DNA of 64,000 bases from Mesotoga infera (GCF_900157305.1 NZ_LS974202.1:1240001-1304000), one strand, 5' to 3'; positions 53,154-61,511 are shown, counted from the stretch's first letter. Translations and numbers: made by a program. The notes: generated from the sequence alone by a model not told the origin.

Positions 53154-53393
53154 ATGAAGGTGGAGATTTTTGGCTCTGGTTGCCCCAGATGCAAGCAAAC
53201 GGAAAAGGTGATGAAGATGGCGGTCGAAGAGCTTGGCACGAACGCGACCGTGGAAAAAGTGACGGATATGATGGTTATGATGGAAAAGGGAATAATATCG
53301 ACCCCGGCGGTGGCGATCGACGGAGAGATAGTCCTCTCAGGGAAAATTCCTTCGCTGGAGGAAGCCAAGAAGCTCCTGAAAAACCGCCTTTGA
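53154..53393 (+). CDS. Mini-thioredoxin (glutaredoxin-like)
   Basis: The 79-residue protein has IFGSGCPRCKQTEKVMKMAV with a CPRC motif at residues 10-13 and the cis-proline segment IISTPAVAIDGEIVLSGK near residue 52. It is a redox-active disulfide protein of the kind often found beside PF03773 permeases. It starts 7 bp after AGGAGG and 14 bp after the permease. It could reduce the substrate or the permease cysteines, and is the best local candidate for an ArsE-like partner. Confidence 0.85.
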   Translation: MKVEIFGSGCPRCKQTEKVMKMAVEELGTNATVEKVTDMMVMMEKGIISTPAVAIDGEIVLSGKIPSLEEAKKLLKNRL

Positions 53394-53677
53394 AATGCCT
53401 TAATTAACTCTCGGCTCCCTGGCCGGGCGTGGATTGAGCCCGGGTAATATCGTTTTTTCAGGGTTTGACAATATCGGTGCGTGAACCGGCACATCCGGTT
53501 ATCTCCAAATGTTATTCACCGTTCCGCGGTCTGTCGGAACGGGGCTTCTATTGTTACCCTGCCCGGGCGATATTCAGGCTATAATTGAAAGACATACCCG
53601 ATGAACGCCGCCGGGGTTTCCGGCGTCTCAGATCTTGTATCACGCGTAATCACTATACTTCTCAGGGGGTCGATTGT
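53394..53677. other. Intergenic region with small hairpins
   Basis: The spacer ends the rightward ars transcript and leads to degV. Several short dyads are visible, such as GTTCCG/CGGAAC at 53520-53539 and CGCCG/CGGCG at 53606-53627, but none is followed by a convincing T-run. The degV start at 53678 follows TCAGGGGGTCG. Confidence 0.4.
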
Positions 53678-54538
53678 ATGATTGGCATAATCGTCGATTC
53701 TGGCTGCGATCTTCCAGAAGCGATCAAAGAAAAGACAAATGTGAGGGTCATTCCGCTCAAGGTAGTTCTCGAGGGAAAAGAATACAGAGACAACATAGAT
53801 ATCACCACCGAACAGCTGCTGGAATTCATGGAGAACAAATTTCCCAAAACTTCGCTTCCCGGTTATAACGATATCGGGCAGGCCTTTGAGAGCCTTTATA
53901 AAGAAGGAGTGAAAGAGATAGTCTTCGTCGGGATCTCAAGCGGGCTCAGTGGAACTCTGGGTCTCGTGAAAAGATTCTCCGAGGATTTTATAAAGAACAA
54001 TCCCGACTCGAAAGTACATATAGTCGATTCGAAGAATATTTCGATCGCCTCCGGGCTGGTCGCCATGAGGGGCGTTGAGCTATCGGAGCAGGGCGCAACC
54101 TTCGACGAAGTTGTCCTTGCCGTCGAAGAGGCCGTGAAAAAATCCAAAGTCTTCTTCTGCATACCCGTTCTCAAGTATCTCAAAGCCGGCGGGAGAATAG
54201 GGAAAGTGAGCGCCACCATCGGCGACATACTCGACCTTAAGCCGGTGATAACGGTGGGAGAGGACGGAATCTACCACAGCGTCTCAAAGGATCGTGGAAT
54301 GAGGCGGGCCGTGAACACCACCGTAAGAAAGCTTCTCGAATACATATCCGGGAAAAAGGCCAGGTTCGTGGCCGCCTATACCTCCGACAGGAGCGAGAAG
54401 TCTCTCGAATATTTCCGCACGATAGTGGAAACTCTGGAGAGCCAGGGGATAAAGAACATCATCACTGGCCAGATCTCCCAGTCACTCGTGGCTCACACCG
54501 GACCGGGTTTGATAGGCGTGGCGGCTCTGGTCGAATAA
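53678..54538 (+). CDS. DegV-family fatty-acid-binding protein
   Basis: The 286-residue protein has IGIIVDSGCDLPEAIKEKTN at the N terminus, TSLPGYNDIGQAFESLY near residue 52, FVGISSGLSGTLGLV near 83 and HTGPGLIGVAAL at the C terminus, which form the lipid-binding two-domain DegV fold. In Firmicutes such proteins (FakB) present fatty acids to a kinase. The frame is open upstream to 53585, but the ATG at 53678 has the ribosome site. Confidence 0.9.
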   Translation: MIGIIVDSGCDLPEAIKEKTNVRVIPLKVVLEGKEYRDNIDITTEQLLEFMENKFPKTSLPGYNDIGQAFESLYKEGVKEIVFVGISSGLSGTLGLVKRFSEDFIKNNPDSKVHIVDSKNISIASGLVAMRGVELSEQGATFDEVVLAVEEAVKKSKVFFCIPVLKYLKAGGRIGKVSATIGDILDLKPVITVGEDGIYHSVSKDRGMRRAVNTTVRKLLEYISGKKARFVAAYTSDRSEKSLEYFRTIVETLESQGIKNIITGQISQSLVAHTGPGLIGVAALVE

Positions 54539-54619
54539 AGCCGCGCGCCACGAAAACACCGGGCGGAAAGACCCACGACCATTTGGCAGGGAGCGATACC
54601 GGATTCAAAACTTTCATCC

Positions 54620-55680
54620 CGTGAATGACTCCCATATTGTCATCCCGTGTCATCCCGTGTCATCCCGTAGTGCTCCTATACTGTCATCCCGGGCTCCGAC
54701 CCGGGATCTACTCCTTAGAAAACCGTGATTCTGAGTCAAGCTCAGAATGACGGGAAGGGAGGAAAGACCGCAAAAATGGGGACTGACGGGCTCCTGACTA
54801 GGAGCATGTCAGGATGACCTGAAGGGGCTGTCATCCCGTAATGATCCTATACGGGATCTCGCTCAGAAGAGCCGTCCTTCGTTGTTCGTCCCAGATCATG
54901 GACCCGTCCTTCGTGAGAGCGTTAGGAGCATTTCCTCGACATTACGCATCCAGAACGCCCCCATCCTGTCATCCCGGGCTCCGACCCGGGATCCACTCTT
55001 TAGAAAACCGTGATTCTGAGTCAAGCTCAAAATGACGGGAAGGGAGGAAAGACCGCGAAAATGGGGACTGACGGGCTCCTGACGTCTGTCCCCGTTTTTC
55101 GAAGAACGGGATCCTGACTAGGAGCATGTCAGGATGACCTGAAGGGGCTGTCATCCCGTAATGATCCTATACGGGATCTCGCTCAGAAGAGCCGTCCTTC
55201 GTTGTTCGTCCCAGATCATGGACCCGTCCTTCGTGAGAGCATTGGGAGCAATTCCTCGACATTACGCATCCAGAACGTCCCTATCCTGTCATCCCGTAAT
55301 GAACCTATACTGTCATCCCGGGCTCCGACCCGGGATCTACTCCTTAGAAAACCGTGATTCTGAGTCAAGCTCAGAATGACGAGAAGGAGGAAAGACCGCG
55401 ATAATGGGGATTGACGGGCTCCTGACGTCTGTCCCCGTTTTTCGCGAAGAACGGGCATGACATGAGGGAAGAAGAATGTGATTCTGGCTAGGAACATGCC
55501 AGAATGACGGGAAGGGAGTAAGACTGTCATCCCGTGTCATCCCGTAATGCTCTTATACGGGATCTCACTCTTCTCGCTCTTTCGAAGGACGGGTTCACGC
55601 TTCGGGACGCCGGACGATGGACGGTTCTTCTCGCTCTTCTCGCTCTCTCCAAGGACGGGTTCACGCTCCGGCCATCACTT
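54620..55680. repeat. REP-like array with tandem duplication
   Basis: About 1.06 kb of hairpin modules. A unit of about 320 bp is repeated in tandem: GAAGGGGCTGTCATCCCGTA occurs at 54821 and again at 55141. It is followed in both cases by GAAGAGCCGTCCTTCGTTG, the CATGGACCCGTCCTTCGTGA segment, the CCCGGGCTCCGACCCGGG and CTGAG hairpins and the GGGGACTGAC block. A third partial copy continues to about 55440. The copies differ at a few positions only. No real gene is present. Confidence 0.85.
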
Positions 55681-55734
55681 AACTTTGACAGTAAGAAGTC
55701 TGAAAACAGCCACACAATGGGGAAAATGAAAAGA

Positions 55735-56055
55735 AAAACAGACGTACCACCACAGTGGTCTTATCTTTAGTACTTTGAAGGCGTCGTAAGCCGTAAGAGT
55801 TGCCCATCATTTCAGTCCTTGCAAGAAAGCGTTTGTCTCATATCGTTATCCCCACCGCCCTTATCTCTTTCAAGTCTTCAAGTATTTCTACGTAAGAGAA
55901 AGGACTTCCAATCTCTTTCAGTTTTCTGCATAAGGCAGTCCCCATCACAAGAGCAAGGAAACAGATCTATGTGTCCCTTCACCCTCGCGCCTGTGCAATG
56001 GTATATAGGACGTAGATCGATTCAGCTCTTCAGTTCCCTGAAGGCCGGGTAATCT
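55735..56055 (-). pseudogene. Decayed transposase C-terminus (IS1634/IS4-like)
   Basis: Minus-strand translation gives AFRELKS, an internal stop, IDLRPIYH, then RVKGHIDL. After a frameshift it continues CFLALVMGTALCRKLKEIG, SYVEILEDLKEIRAVGITI and a further stop, and ends with RFLARTEMMGNSYGL. The FRELKS...LRPIYH...RVxGHxxLCFLAL order is characteristic of the end of IS1634-type DDE transposases. At least two stops and one frameshift make it non-functional. The N-terminal part is missing. Confidence 0.72.
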
Positions 56056-56067
56056 TGAAGCATAAAA

Positions 56068-56104
56068 AATAATAGTCTAGACTATTATAGTCTAGACTAT
56101 TATT
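56068..56104. repeat. Tandem palindrome AATAGTCTAGACTATT
   Basis: The 16-bp perfect palindrome AATAGTCTAGACTATT (56071-56086) is followed at once by a second copy of its core (ATAGTCTAGACTAT, 56087-56100). The whole 37 bp is itself nearly palindromic. It sits just upstream of the decayed transposase and may be an end of that element or a regulator site. Confidence 0.7.
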
Positions 56105-56194
56105 CCGATGATTTCCGGGTATTCTCCTTGAAAAACTTGCAAAGAAGCTCTCTGACTTGCTGGATGAAACCATTTTAGGGCAGGCTCCTCAGGA

Positions 56195-56270
56195 CAGGCT
56201 ATTACGGGATGACAGTCCTTCTTTCTTTCCGTCATGCCGGACTACGATCCGGCATCCCGCTCTTACGCAC
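56195..56270. repeat. Single REP-like hairpin module
   Basis: CCGTCATGCCGGACTACGAT followed by CCGGCATCCCGCTCTT is a copy of the ATGCCGGA/TCCGGCAT hairpin. It shows the uninterrupted form of the sequence that the ORF-less group II intron splits at 22257/22258 (GGCATCCC then CGCTC). Confidence 0.75.
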
Positions 56271-56303
56271 AACGCATAACACACCACCCACCACGCCTCT
56301 TAA

Positions 56304-56405
56304 GAGCACACATCGCTCGCGGCCCTGGCCATGTTCTTCTCCGACCACGAAAGCTGCTACGAGCTGCTGGGTATCTACAAAAAGAAAGTAAGCAAGATCG
56401 CCTGA
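56304..56405 (+). pseudogene. C-terminal remnant of an unidentified gene
   Basis: One frame ends LAALAMFFSDHESCYELLG then IYKKKVSKIA and a stop at 56403-56405, followed 20 bp later by an intact terminator. The frame is blocked at 56301, and a repeat module lies upstream, so only about 30 codons of an original gene seem to survive. The parent gene is not recognised. Confidence 0.4.
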
Positions 56406-56425
56406 GAAATACCGCAGACTCGAAA

Positions 56426-56456
56426 AAAAGCCGGAGGACAGTCTCTCCGGTCTTTT
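56426..56456 (+). terminator. Rho-independent terminator
   Basis: CCGGAG (56431-56436) and CTCCGG (56445-56450) form a stem with an 8-nt loop, bordered by AAAAG and TCTTTT. It follows the truncated gene remnant and is probably left from the original transcription unit. Confidence 0.75.
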
Positions 56457-56638
56457 ACTGGACTTTCGCATGAGTGCATCGGAGACCACCATTCCAATGA
56501 GGAAACCTCTTATAGGATCGGGATGATAGCTTTTTTTATAAAATGCCGGGCTTAGGGTCCGGCATATTGTTATTATATCCTTCTTAGGCTTGCTGCGCTT
56601 TATAGCGGGATTTGCTTGAAAAACACATTATCGCCGTA

Positions 56639-58025
56639 ATGCATCAAAATTAAATCTACTCAAGAGAGAGTTAATGCATCAAAATAGAATCTATTCAAAA
56701 TCGAATAGAAGGAGATTGAGAACACCTCCCTTTGAGTTAGATTTAGACTTCATTATCTGTATATCAACCAGTGATTCTTGAAAATGTGCTATATTACTCT
56801 TGAGTATATATAAATCTAGGGCTTCGTGAACCTTGCGAAGCTCATCTTTTTTTGTGGAGTCAATCCAGGGAGAGTTAAGAACTCTTTCGTAGGGAGTAGC
56901 GAACTTGTCGTATTTTTTCACTATTCTTGTACCATCTCTGGTCTTTTGGATCATCTTATGAGTAGGCTGGAAATGGTTGTTGTAGAGATTCAAGCTTGCA
57001 TATAGCTCCTTCAAGATAGTCAGTTCCTCCAAAGTGTCGTATCTGTAATAGCCAACGGCCCTTCTGACCAAAGACCAATTCTTCTGTTCCACATGGGGAT
57101 TATCGTTCTTGTTGTAACTCCGGGTTCTGGTAAAGACCAATCTTTCATCCAAGCAATACTTATACAAATGAGCATTAATAAACTCCGAACCATTGTCGGA
57201 ATGAATTCCCAAAAGAGGGAAAGGAAGTAAAGCTCTCAATGCGATTATAGCTTCGAGGGTCCATCTTTGAGCTTTGTTCCTTATTGGTGCAACGACACTC
57301 CAACCACTGGCAACATCCACCATATTCAGGCTATAACAGAATTCTCCCGAACTATCACCTCCTTCGTGACCGACAAGATCCACCTCAACAAAACCTGGTT
57401 TTGTGTCATCCCATTCGTGATGAGTCTTTATCCTTATGTGTTTCTTCAAGAGAGTACCGGGTTTTGTATGTGACCTACCCTTCAGTTCCATCTTCTTCCT
57501 TTCACTTCGAAGAAGTCTATCCATTGTGGAGGAACTTATTTCCAAAAGCTTCTGCTTAACTTCTTCCCTCAAAGACAAATGACCATTCTTGTTCAGATTG
57601 TCTATCGCCTCTTCAATAATCGCTTTGAATCTCTTGCCGCAAGGAAAGTCCAGGATCTCCCATATCTCAACAAGTTTTCTCAATACTTCCAAATCATATT
57701 TCTTCTTTCTCCCGCGCCTCTTTGTGAATTTGCTTCTCTTGTTCTTCTTAGAATAACCCCTCCTAAGTATTAATGATGCATAGCTCCGGTTGTACTCAGT
57801 TACCTCAGTAAACTCGTTAAGAATTCTACTCTTCTCCTTCTTTCCAGACTTTCTGTACTTCTTTGAGTATTTCTCGATCAGTCCAGTCATGTCTATTCTC
57901 TTCATCTTCGCGTCAACCTCTTTCAACTTGTCATTCGCGAAGATTATCCCCTTTACCCTTACCTTTCGAGTAGTTTCATTTTTGATGCATCGTTACCCTT
58001 TTCAAGTAGATTTTTTGTGATGCAT
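56639..58025 (-). mobile_element. Intact insertion sequence with doubled terminal repeats
   Basis: The element of about 1387 bp is bounded by ATGCATCAAAATTAAATCTA at the left and by the complement of ATGCATCACAAAAAATCTAC at the right. Each end has a second inner copy of the ATGCATCAAAA motif, 35 bp inside (56674 at the left, ending at 57990 at the right). One rve-type transposase fills the interior. No convincing target duplication was seen. It is inserted about 85 bp upstream of the cas6 ribosome site. Confidence 0.82.
56691..57926 (-). CDS. DDE transposase with integrase (rve) core
   Basis: The 411-residue protein has an N-terminal HTH region (LNEFTEVTEYNRSYASLILR), a basic stretch (KKNKRSKFTKRRGRKKKYD) and an rve-type catalytic core: Asp in GFVEVDLVGHEGG near residue 183, Asp in LGIHSDNGSEFIN near 243 and Glu in NDNPHVEQKNWSLVRRAV near 280. 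It belongs to the IS481/ISNCY-like integrase-core group; the exact family was not determined. Start at TTG 57926 (MKEVDAK) or at ATG seven codons later. The frame is intact, so the element may be active. Confidence 0.88.
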   Translation of the reverse strand: MKEVDAKMKRIDMTGLIEKYSKKYRKSGKKEKSRILNEFTEVTEYNRSYASLILRRGYSKKNKRSKFTKRRGRKKKYDLEVLRKLVEIWEILDFPCGKRFKAIIEEAIDNLNKNGHLSLREEVKQKLLEISSSTMDRLLRSERKKMELKGRSHTKPGTLLKKHIRIKTHHEWDDTKPGFVEVDLVGHEGGDSSGEFCYSLNMVDVASGWSVVAPIRNKAQRWTLEAIIALRALLPFPLLGIHSDNGSEFINAHLYKYCLDERLVFTRTRSYNKNDNPHVEQKNWSLVRRAVGYYRYDTLEELTILKELYASLNLYNNHFQPTHKMIQKTRDGTRIVKKYDKFATPYERVLNSPWIDSTKKDELRKVHEALDLYILKSNIAHFQESLVDIQIMKSKSNSKGGVLNLLLFDFE

Positions 58026-58125
58026 ATCGGTCGCTTTGGAAAATGGCAGAGATAATGATATTATATCAATAAGAAAATAAGTTATATAGTCTGGATGTTA
58101 TTTTTATTCTAGGGAGGTGAGTTTA

Positions 58126-58839
58126 TTGAGATTCCAGATTATGTTGTCGGGAAGATCGGAGATTATTTCTCTCCCGCTTGATTACCGCTCCGGCTTCATT
58201 CATTTCTTTAAGAAGCTGGCGGAATCTTCCGAAATGATGGACATGTTCTATGCCCGTAAAAGTTATAAGCGGTTTTCTTTTTCGGTAAGGCTCGGTAGCG
58301 AAATGAGGATCGAAGGAGAAAGGCTTGAAGCGAAACTTCCTGCCATGGTTACTTTCTCAACGGGGGACCTGAGCGTCTTCAATTCGTTTCTCGGGTCTGC
58401 AACAAAGTTCTGGAGCTGGGAAGAGCCTTTGAGCATTTTCACCAACACGCTTTTCATTAGCGGCATTAATGTGCAGCGCCCTTTCCTAGTAAATAAGCCC
58501 TTTTTGAAATGCAAAAGTTACACGCATATCACTTTACGGGACCCAGAAAATCCCATTCTGTCACTTTCTACAAAAGACATGGAGAAATTCAATTTCACGC
58601 TAAATAGCTATATGAAAGAGAAGTTCACGGCCTTCACAGGCAGAATTCCGAAAGGCGAATTGTCTTTTGAAGCGGGAAGCGGCGAGTTCGAGCTAGTAAG
58701 GCATTATAACGGCTTTGTAGGGGGCTACCGGGGAGTTTTCGCCTTAAGCGGCCCTCCAGATTTGCTCCAGTTCGCTTACGATTACGGATTGGGGCATAGA
58801 ACGGGCCAGGGGTTCGGACTGTTCTCGGCGGAGGTGTGA
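58126..58839 (+). CDS. cas6: CRISPR-associated endoribonuclease Cas6
   Basis: The 237-residue protein starts RFQIMLSGRSEIISLPLDY and ends with the glycine-rich loop YGLGHRTGQGFGLFS, the hallmark of Cas6. It cuts the CRISPR transcript within repeats to make guide RNAs. TTG at 58126 is preferred because GGGAGG lies 7 bp before it; GTG at 58117 overlaps that site. It is the first gene of the cas operon, directly downstream of an insertion sequence. Confidence 0.9.
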   Translation: MRFQIMLSGRSEIISLPLDYRSGFIHFFKKLAESSEMMDMFYARKSYKRFSFSVRLGSEMRIEGERLEAKLPAMVTFSTGDLSVFNSFLGSATKFWSWEEPLSIFTNTLFISGINVQRPFLVNKPFLKCKSYTHITLRDPENPILSLSTKDMEKFNFTLNSYMKEKFTAFTGRIPKGELSFEAGSGEFELVRHYNGFVGGYRGVFALSGPPDLLQFAYDYGLGHRTGQGFGLFSAEV

Positions 58840-58843
58840 TAAG

Positions 58844-60382
58844 ATGGTATTCTATCCGTCAGATTGGCTATACAACGCTTCTGTGATCGGATTGGCAGTT
58901 GCCATCGCTGATTATTTCGAGGAGTCGGTTGTCAGTTTCAACGGCGATGGAACGATTACAATAGCCGACAGCTTCCTGAGCCATCTTTTCAAAAACCTGA
59001 AAGAGGCAAAAGATGATCTTCCTTCGAAACTGTCGGTGTCGCCTTCCAGTAGAGAAAGCGCAAATTTCGCCTCTCGCATCCCGCTTATGGCGTGGCTCTT
59101 TTTAAGAAGAGCCGCCGATCATATTAAAGAGGGGAACGCTTTCAAAAAGGAAAGGGAGAAGATAGAAGCCACCGATCTGAAAGATCCGCTCCCGGTATTC
59201 AATGCCATAAGGCCGAAATATTTCTTCAAGGACGGGCCGTTCGTGAACGCTATCGGCGCCGGGACGAAGGATGTCGCGGCTAGAGTGGCCGAACTATTCG
59301 GCTTCCCTGAAGAGCTGGAAGAGTATAGCCTTCATTGCAGCTTTTGTGGCAATTCTTTCAGAGTGCCAAAGGAAAAGCGGAGGCTCTTCATCGACAACAT
59401 CCTCGTCGGCTATGCGGGCGCCTCCGTAAAAGAATTCCCTAACGCTTACTGGAATTTCGAGCCATCGACACCTATCTGCCCGGTCTGCAGCGTGGCAATT
59501 TTCTTTCACATCTTCGCGCTCCAGCAGTCTCCAGACAGGCAGTTCTTCTTCGTAAACTCGCCATCCTTTGCGCTTTCCAGGGAACTCATGAGGCAAATGG
59601 AAATATTCAGCAAAAAGCCTGACGGCGTATTCTTCAGAAACATCGTGGATAGGCTGACGAAAATCGCTGCAATCCAGACAGGCTGGGGGAGCATGGGGAT
59701 AGAGATATACAGGATAATCGGAGACCCGCCGGGCAAGTATCAGGAAGTGAAAGTCACGAAGATAAGCCATGCAATCGTTGACAAATTAATGGCCTCTCCG
59801 TCGATCGGAGGGTATCTACGATCGATAAATTCTACCGGCCTGTACGAAGCCTTTATTGCCGAGGACTACGGAAAACTATTCCAGCTTCTGTACCTGGCTA
59901 ACAAGCATAACGCGACCGGGGCAAAATCCAGCGCAATAGAAATCGAACGGCTCGTAGGGAGAACCGATTTTCGAGCGATTAGCGCAATGGCGGGTTGCCT
60001 GCCAGATTTGCTGTACGAAGGGATGGGATATGGAGGTGAAGAGATGGAACTAAAAAGGATACGGTCGGAAACCAGAGAAATTTTTAATAGCAGGGCTGTA
60101 AGGGCAAGTCAGGAAGGTGGCGAGGATAGGCTTTTATCCTCTATCGGAAGGATAGCTTATCAGCTGATCGAAAAGACGAGGCTGGGAAACAGACTCGAGG
60201 CCAACTACCTTCTCACACGGACCTTCACGGCCAACGGCGAGCCTCTCCCGAAAAGCCTGTGGGAAATCATAGCAACAGGCTCGGAGGAAGAGTTTAAGCT
60301 CGGGGTGTACGCGTTCATAGATACGGTCGCCGGAATATTGAAAGAAACGGAGAGCCAAAAAGTAAAGGAGGAAGGGAAATGA
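58844..60382 (+). CDS. cas8b: Type I-B (Tneap-like) Cas8 large subunit
   Basis: The 512-residue protein occupies the Cas8/Cst1 position between cas6 and cas7. It has two zinc-knuckle halves, LHCSFCGNSF near residue 165 and TPICPVCSVAIFF near residue 212, as seen in Cas8b1/Cst1 proteins. The rest is helical with little recognisable conservation. It would recognise the PAM and start target unwinding in Cascade. Its stop overlaps cas7 by 4 bp (ATGA). Subtype assignment rests on gene order and these knuckles. Confidence 0.82.
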   Translation: MVFYPSDWLYNASVIGLAVAIADYFEESVVSFNGDGTITIADSFLSHLFKNLKEAKDDLPSKLSVSPSSRESANFASRIPLMAWLFLRRAADHIKEGNAFKKEREKIEATDLKDPLPVFNAIRPKYFFKDGPFVNAIGAGTKDVAARVAELFGFPEELEEYSLHCSFCGNSFRVPKEKRRLFIDNILVGYAGASVKEFPNAYWNFEPSTPICPVCSVAIFFHIFALQQSPDRQFFFVNSPSFALSRELMRQMEIFSKKPDGVFFRNIVDRLTKIAAIQTGWGSMGIEIYRIIGDPPGKYQEVKVTKISHAIVDKLMASPSIGGYLRSINSTGLYEAFIAEDYGKLFQLLYLANKHNATGAKSSAIEIERLVGRTDFRAISAMAGCLPDLLYEGMGYGGEEMELKRIRSETREIFNSRAVRASQEGGEDRLLSSIGRIAYQLIEKTRLGNRLEANYLLTRTFTANGEPLPKSLWEIIATGSEEEFKLGVYAFIDTVAGILKETESQKVKEEGK

Positions 60383-61500
60383 ACGACACGAAAAACAACA
60401 TGAAAGGCATTACCGGAACTGTTATTTTCGAGTCTTCCGCATTGAACAGGGACCAGAGCGTCGGCAATATCACGACTCTCAAAAAGCTAAGTGTCGGGAC
60501 GGATTCATTCGTCTTCCTGAGCAGGCCGTGGGTTACCAATAAGCTATTCTCGACGCTCGCCGAAATCTATCCCGATAGCTGGAAACTCGGCGAGCTAACC
60601 TCTAGCAAAGGCGTAATACAACACAGGCTACTGGATACGCAGGATAAAGAGCTGAAAATTTTCCAGGACATAGTCAGGAGCGCAGAGCTGGACGCTTTTG
60701 GATATATGAGCACTGCCGCAAAACCTAAGAAAAGAGGAAAAGACACTCAAAAGGAGGAGGAAGGCCCTCAAGAAGAAGATAAAAGCTCATCCACCACGCT
60801 TTCGCGAAAAGCCGCCGTTTCTCTCACTAAGGCGATCGCCCTGTATCCCTGGAGGGGCGATATGTCTTTCTACGCCAATCACGCTTTTGTGAGCAGGATG
60901 AACGCAAGCACTGATAGAACGGCTGGAAAACTGGAAACCCCGAACCCTTATTCCCGCGAGGAGGATTACAATCTTTTCAAATTCTCCTTCACTATCGATC
61001 TCACCAGATTTGGGAAAGATCTCTGGGTTTTCGACGAAGCTACTATGAAAAAGCTTTCCGGCAATCTGAAGGAATTTGAGGAAGAAATAGTGAAAGCCGG
61101 GGGGAAGGTGCTCTGCGATACAAAAGCCGGATCAATATATTTCGAGCTTAACAAAGAGAAGAAAATAGAAAGGGTCCTACAGATACTGGATGTCATTAAA
61201 AATGGGCTTCTTGCCCAGTGCGCTGGGGAAAATTATGGCATACTCCCCTCTTTTATGATAGTGGCTGGCCTAAAGGCTCCGGTCCCCCTCTTCCATCCGG
61301 ACATCTATTTCGACAAGGGCAGCGGTGAACTTTCCTTTTCCTCGCTATCTAGAACGATAGCCCAAAACGACTACATAATACGCGAAAACGGAACCACTCT
61401 TGTTCACGCCTCAGGGAAAGAGAAAATGGCCGGCTGGAAAGCGGAAGGCTCGATAGAGGACTGGAAAGACTTCATAGATAAGTTGAAAGAGTGTATGTGA
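60379..61500 (+). CDS. cas7: Cascade backbone protein Cas7 (Cst2/DevR family)
   Basis: The 373-residue protein begins with the DevR-type strand GITGTVIFESSALNRDQSVG and carries KAAVSLTKAIALYPWRGDMS and FYANHAFVSRMN, typical of Cas7/Cst2. A charged low-complexity stretch (KPKKRGKDTQKEEEGPQEE) at about residues 116-140 is probably a disordered loop. Several copies would coat the guide RNA. The start overlaps cas8 and follows AAAGGAGG. Confidence 0.9.
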   Translation: MNDTKNNMKGITGTVIFESSALNRDQSVGNITTLKKLSVGTDSFVFLSRPWVTNKLFSTLAEIYPDSWKLGELTSSKGVIQHRLLDTQDKELKIFQDIVRSAELDAFGYMSTAAKPKKRGKDTQKEEEGPQEEDKSSSTTLSRKAAVSLTKAIALYPWRGDMSFYANHAFVSRMNASTDRTAGKLETPNPYSREEDYNLFKFSFTIDLTRFGKDLWVFDEATMKKLSGNLKEFEEEIVKAGGKVLCDTKAGSIYFELNKEKKIERVLQILDVIKNGLLAQCAGENYGILPSFMIVAGLKAPVPLFHPDIYFDKGSGELSFSSLSRTIAQNDYIIRENGTTLVHASGKEKMAGWKAEGSIEDWKDFIDKLKECM

Positions 61501-61511
61501 GGGGTGCGTTA

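Noticed and set aside
54620-55680. Possible CRISPR array
   Set aside because: The repeats are hairpin modules of differing length and order, without uniform 30-40-bp spacers.
9737-56270. Short reading frames in the repeat arrays encoding peptides such as MPDQVRHD and GISLFCS
   Set aside because: They arise wherever the hairpin modules occur, on both strands, without ribosome sites and with frames broken at module joints. They are translation artefacts of repeats.
58026-58125. CRISPR leader or array remnant between IS and cas6
   Set aside because: The 100 bp are AT-rich with no repeated unit; they hold at most a promoter.
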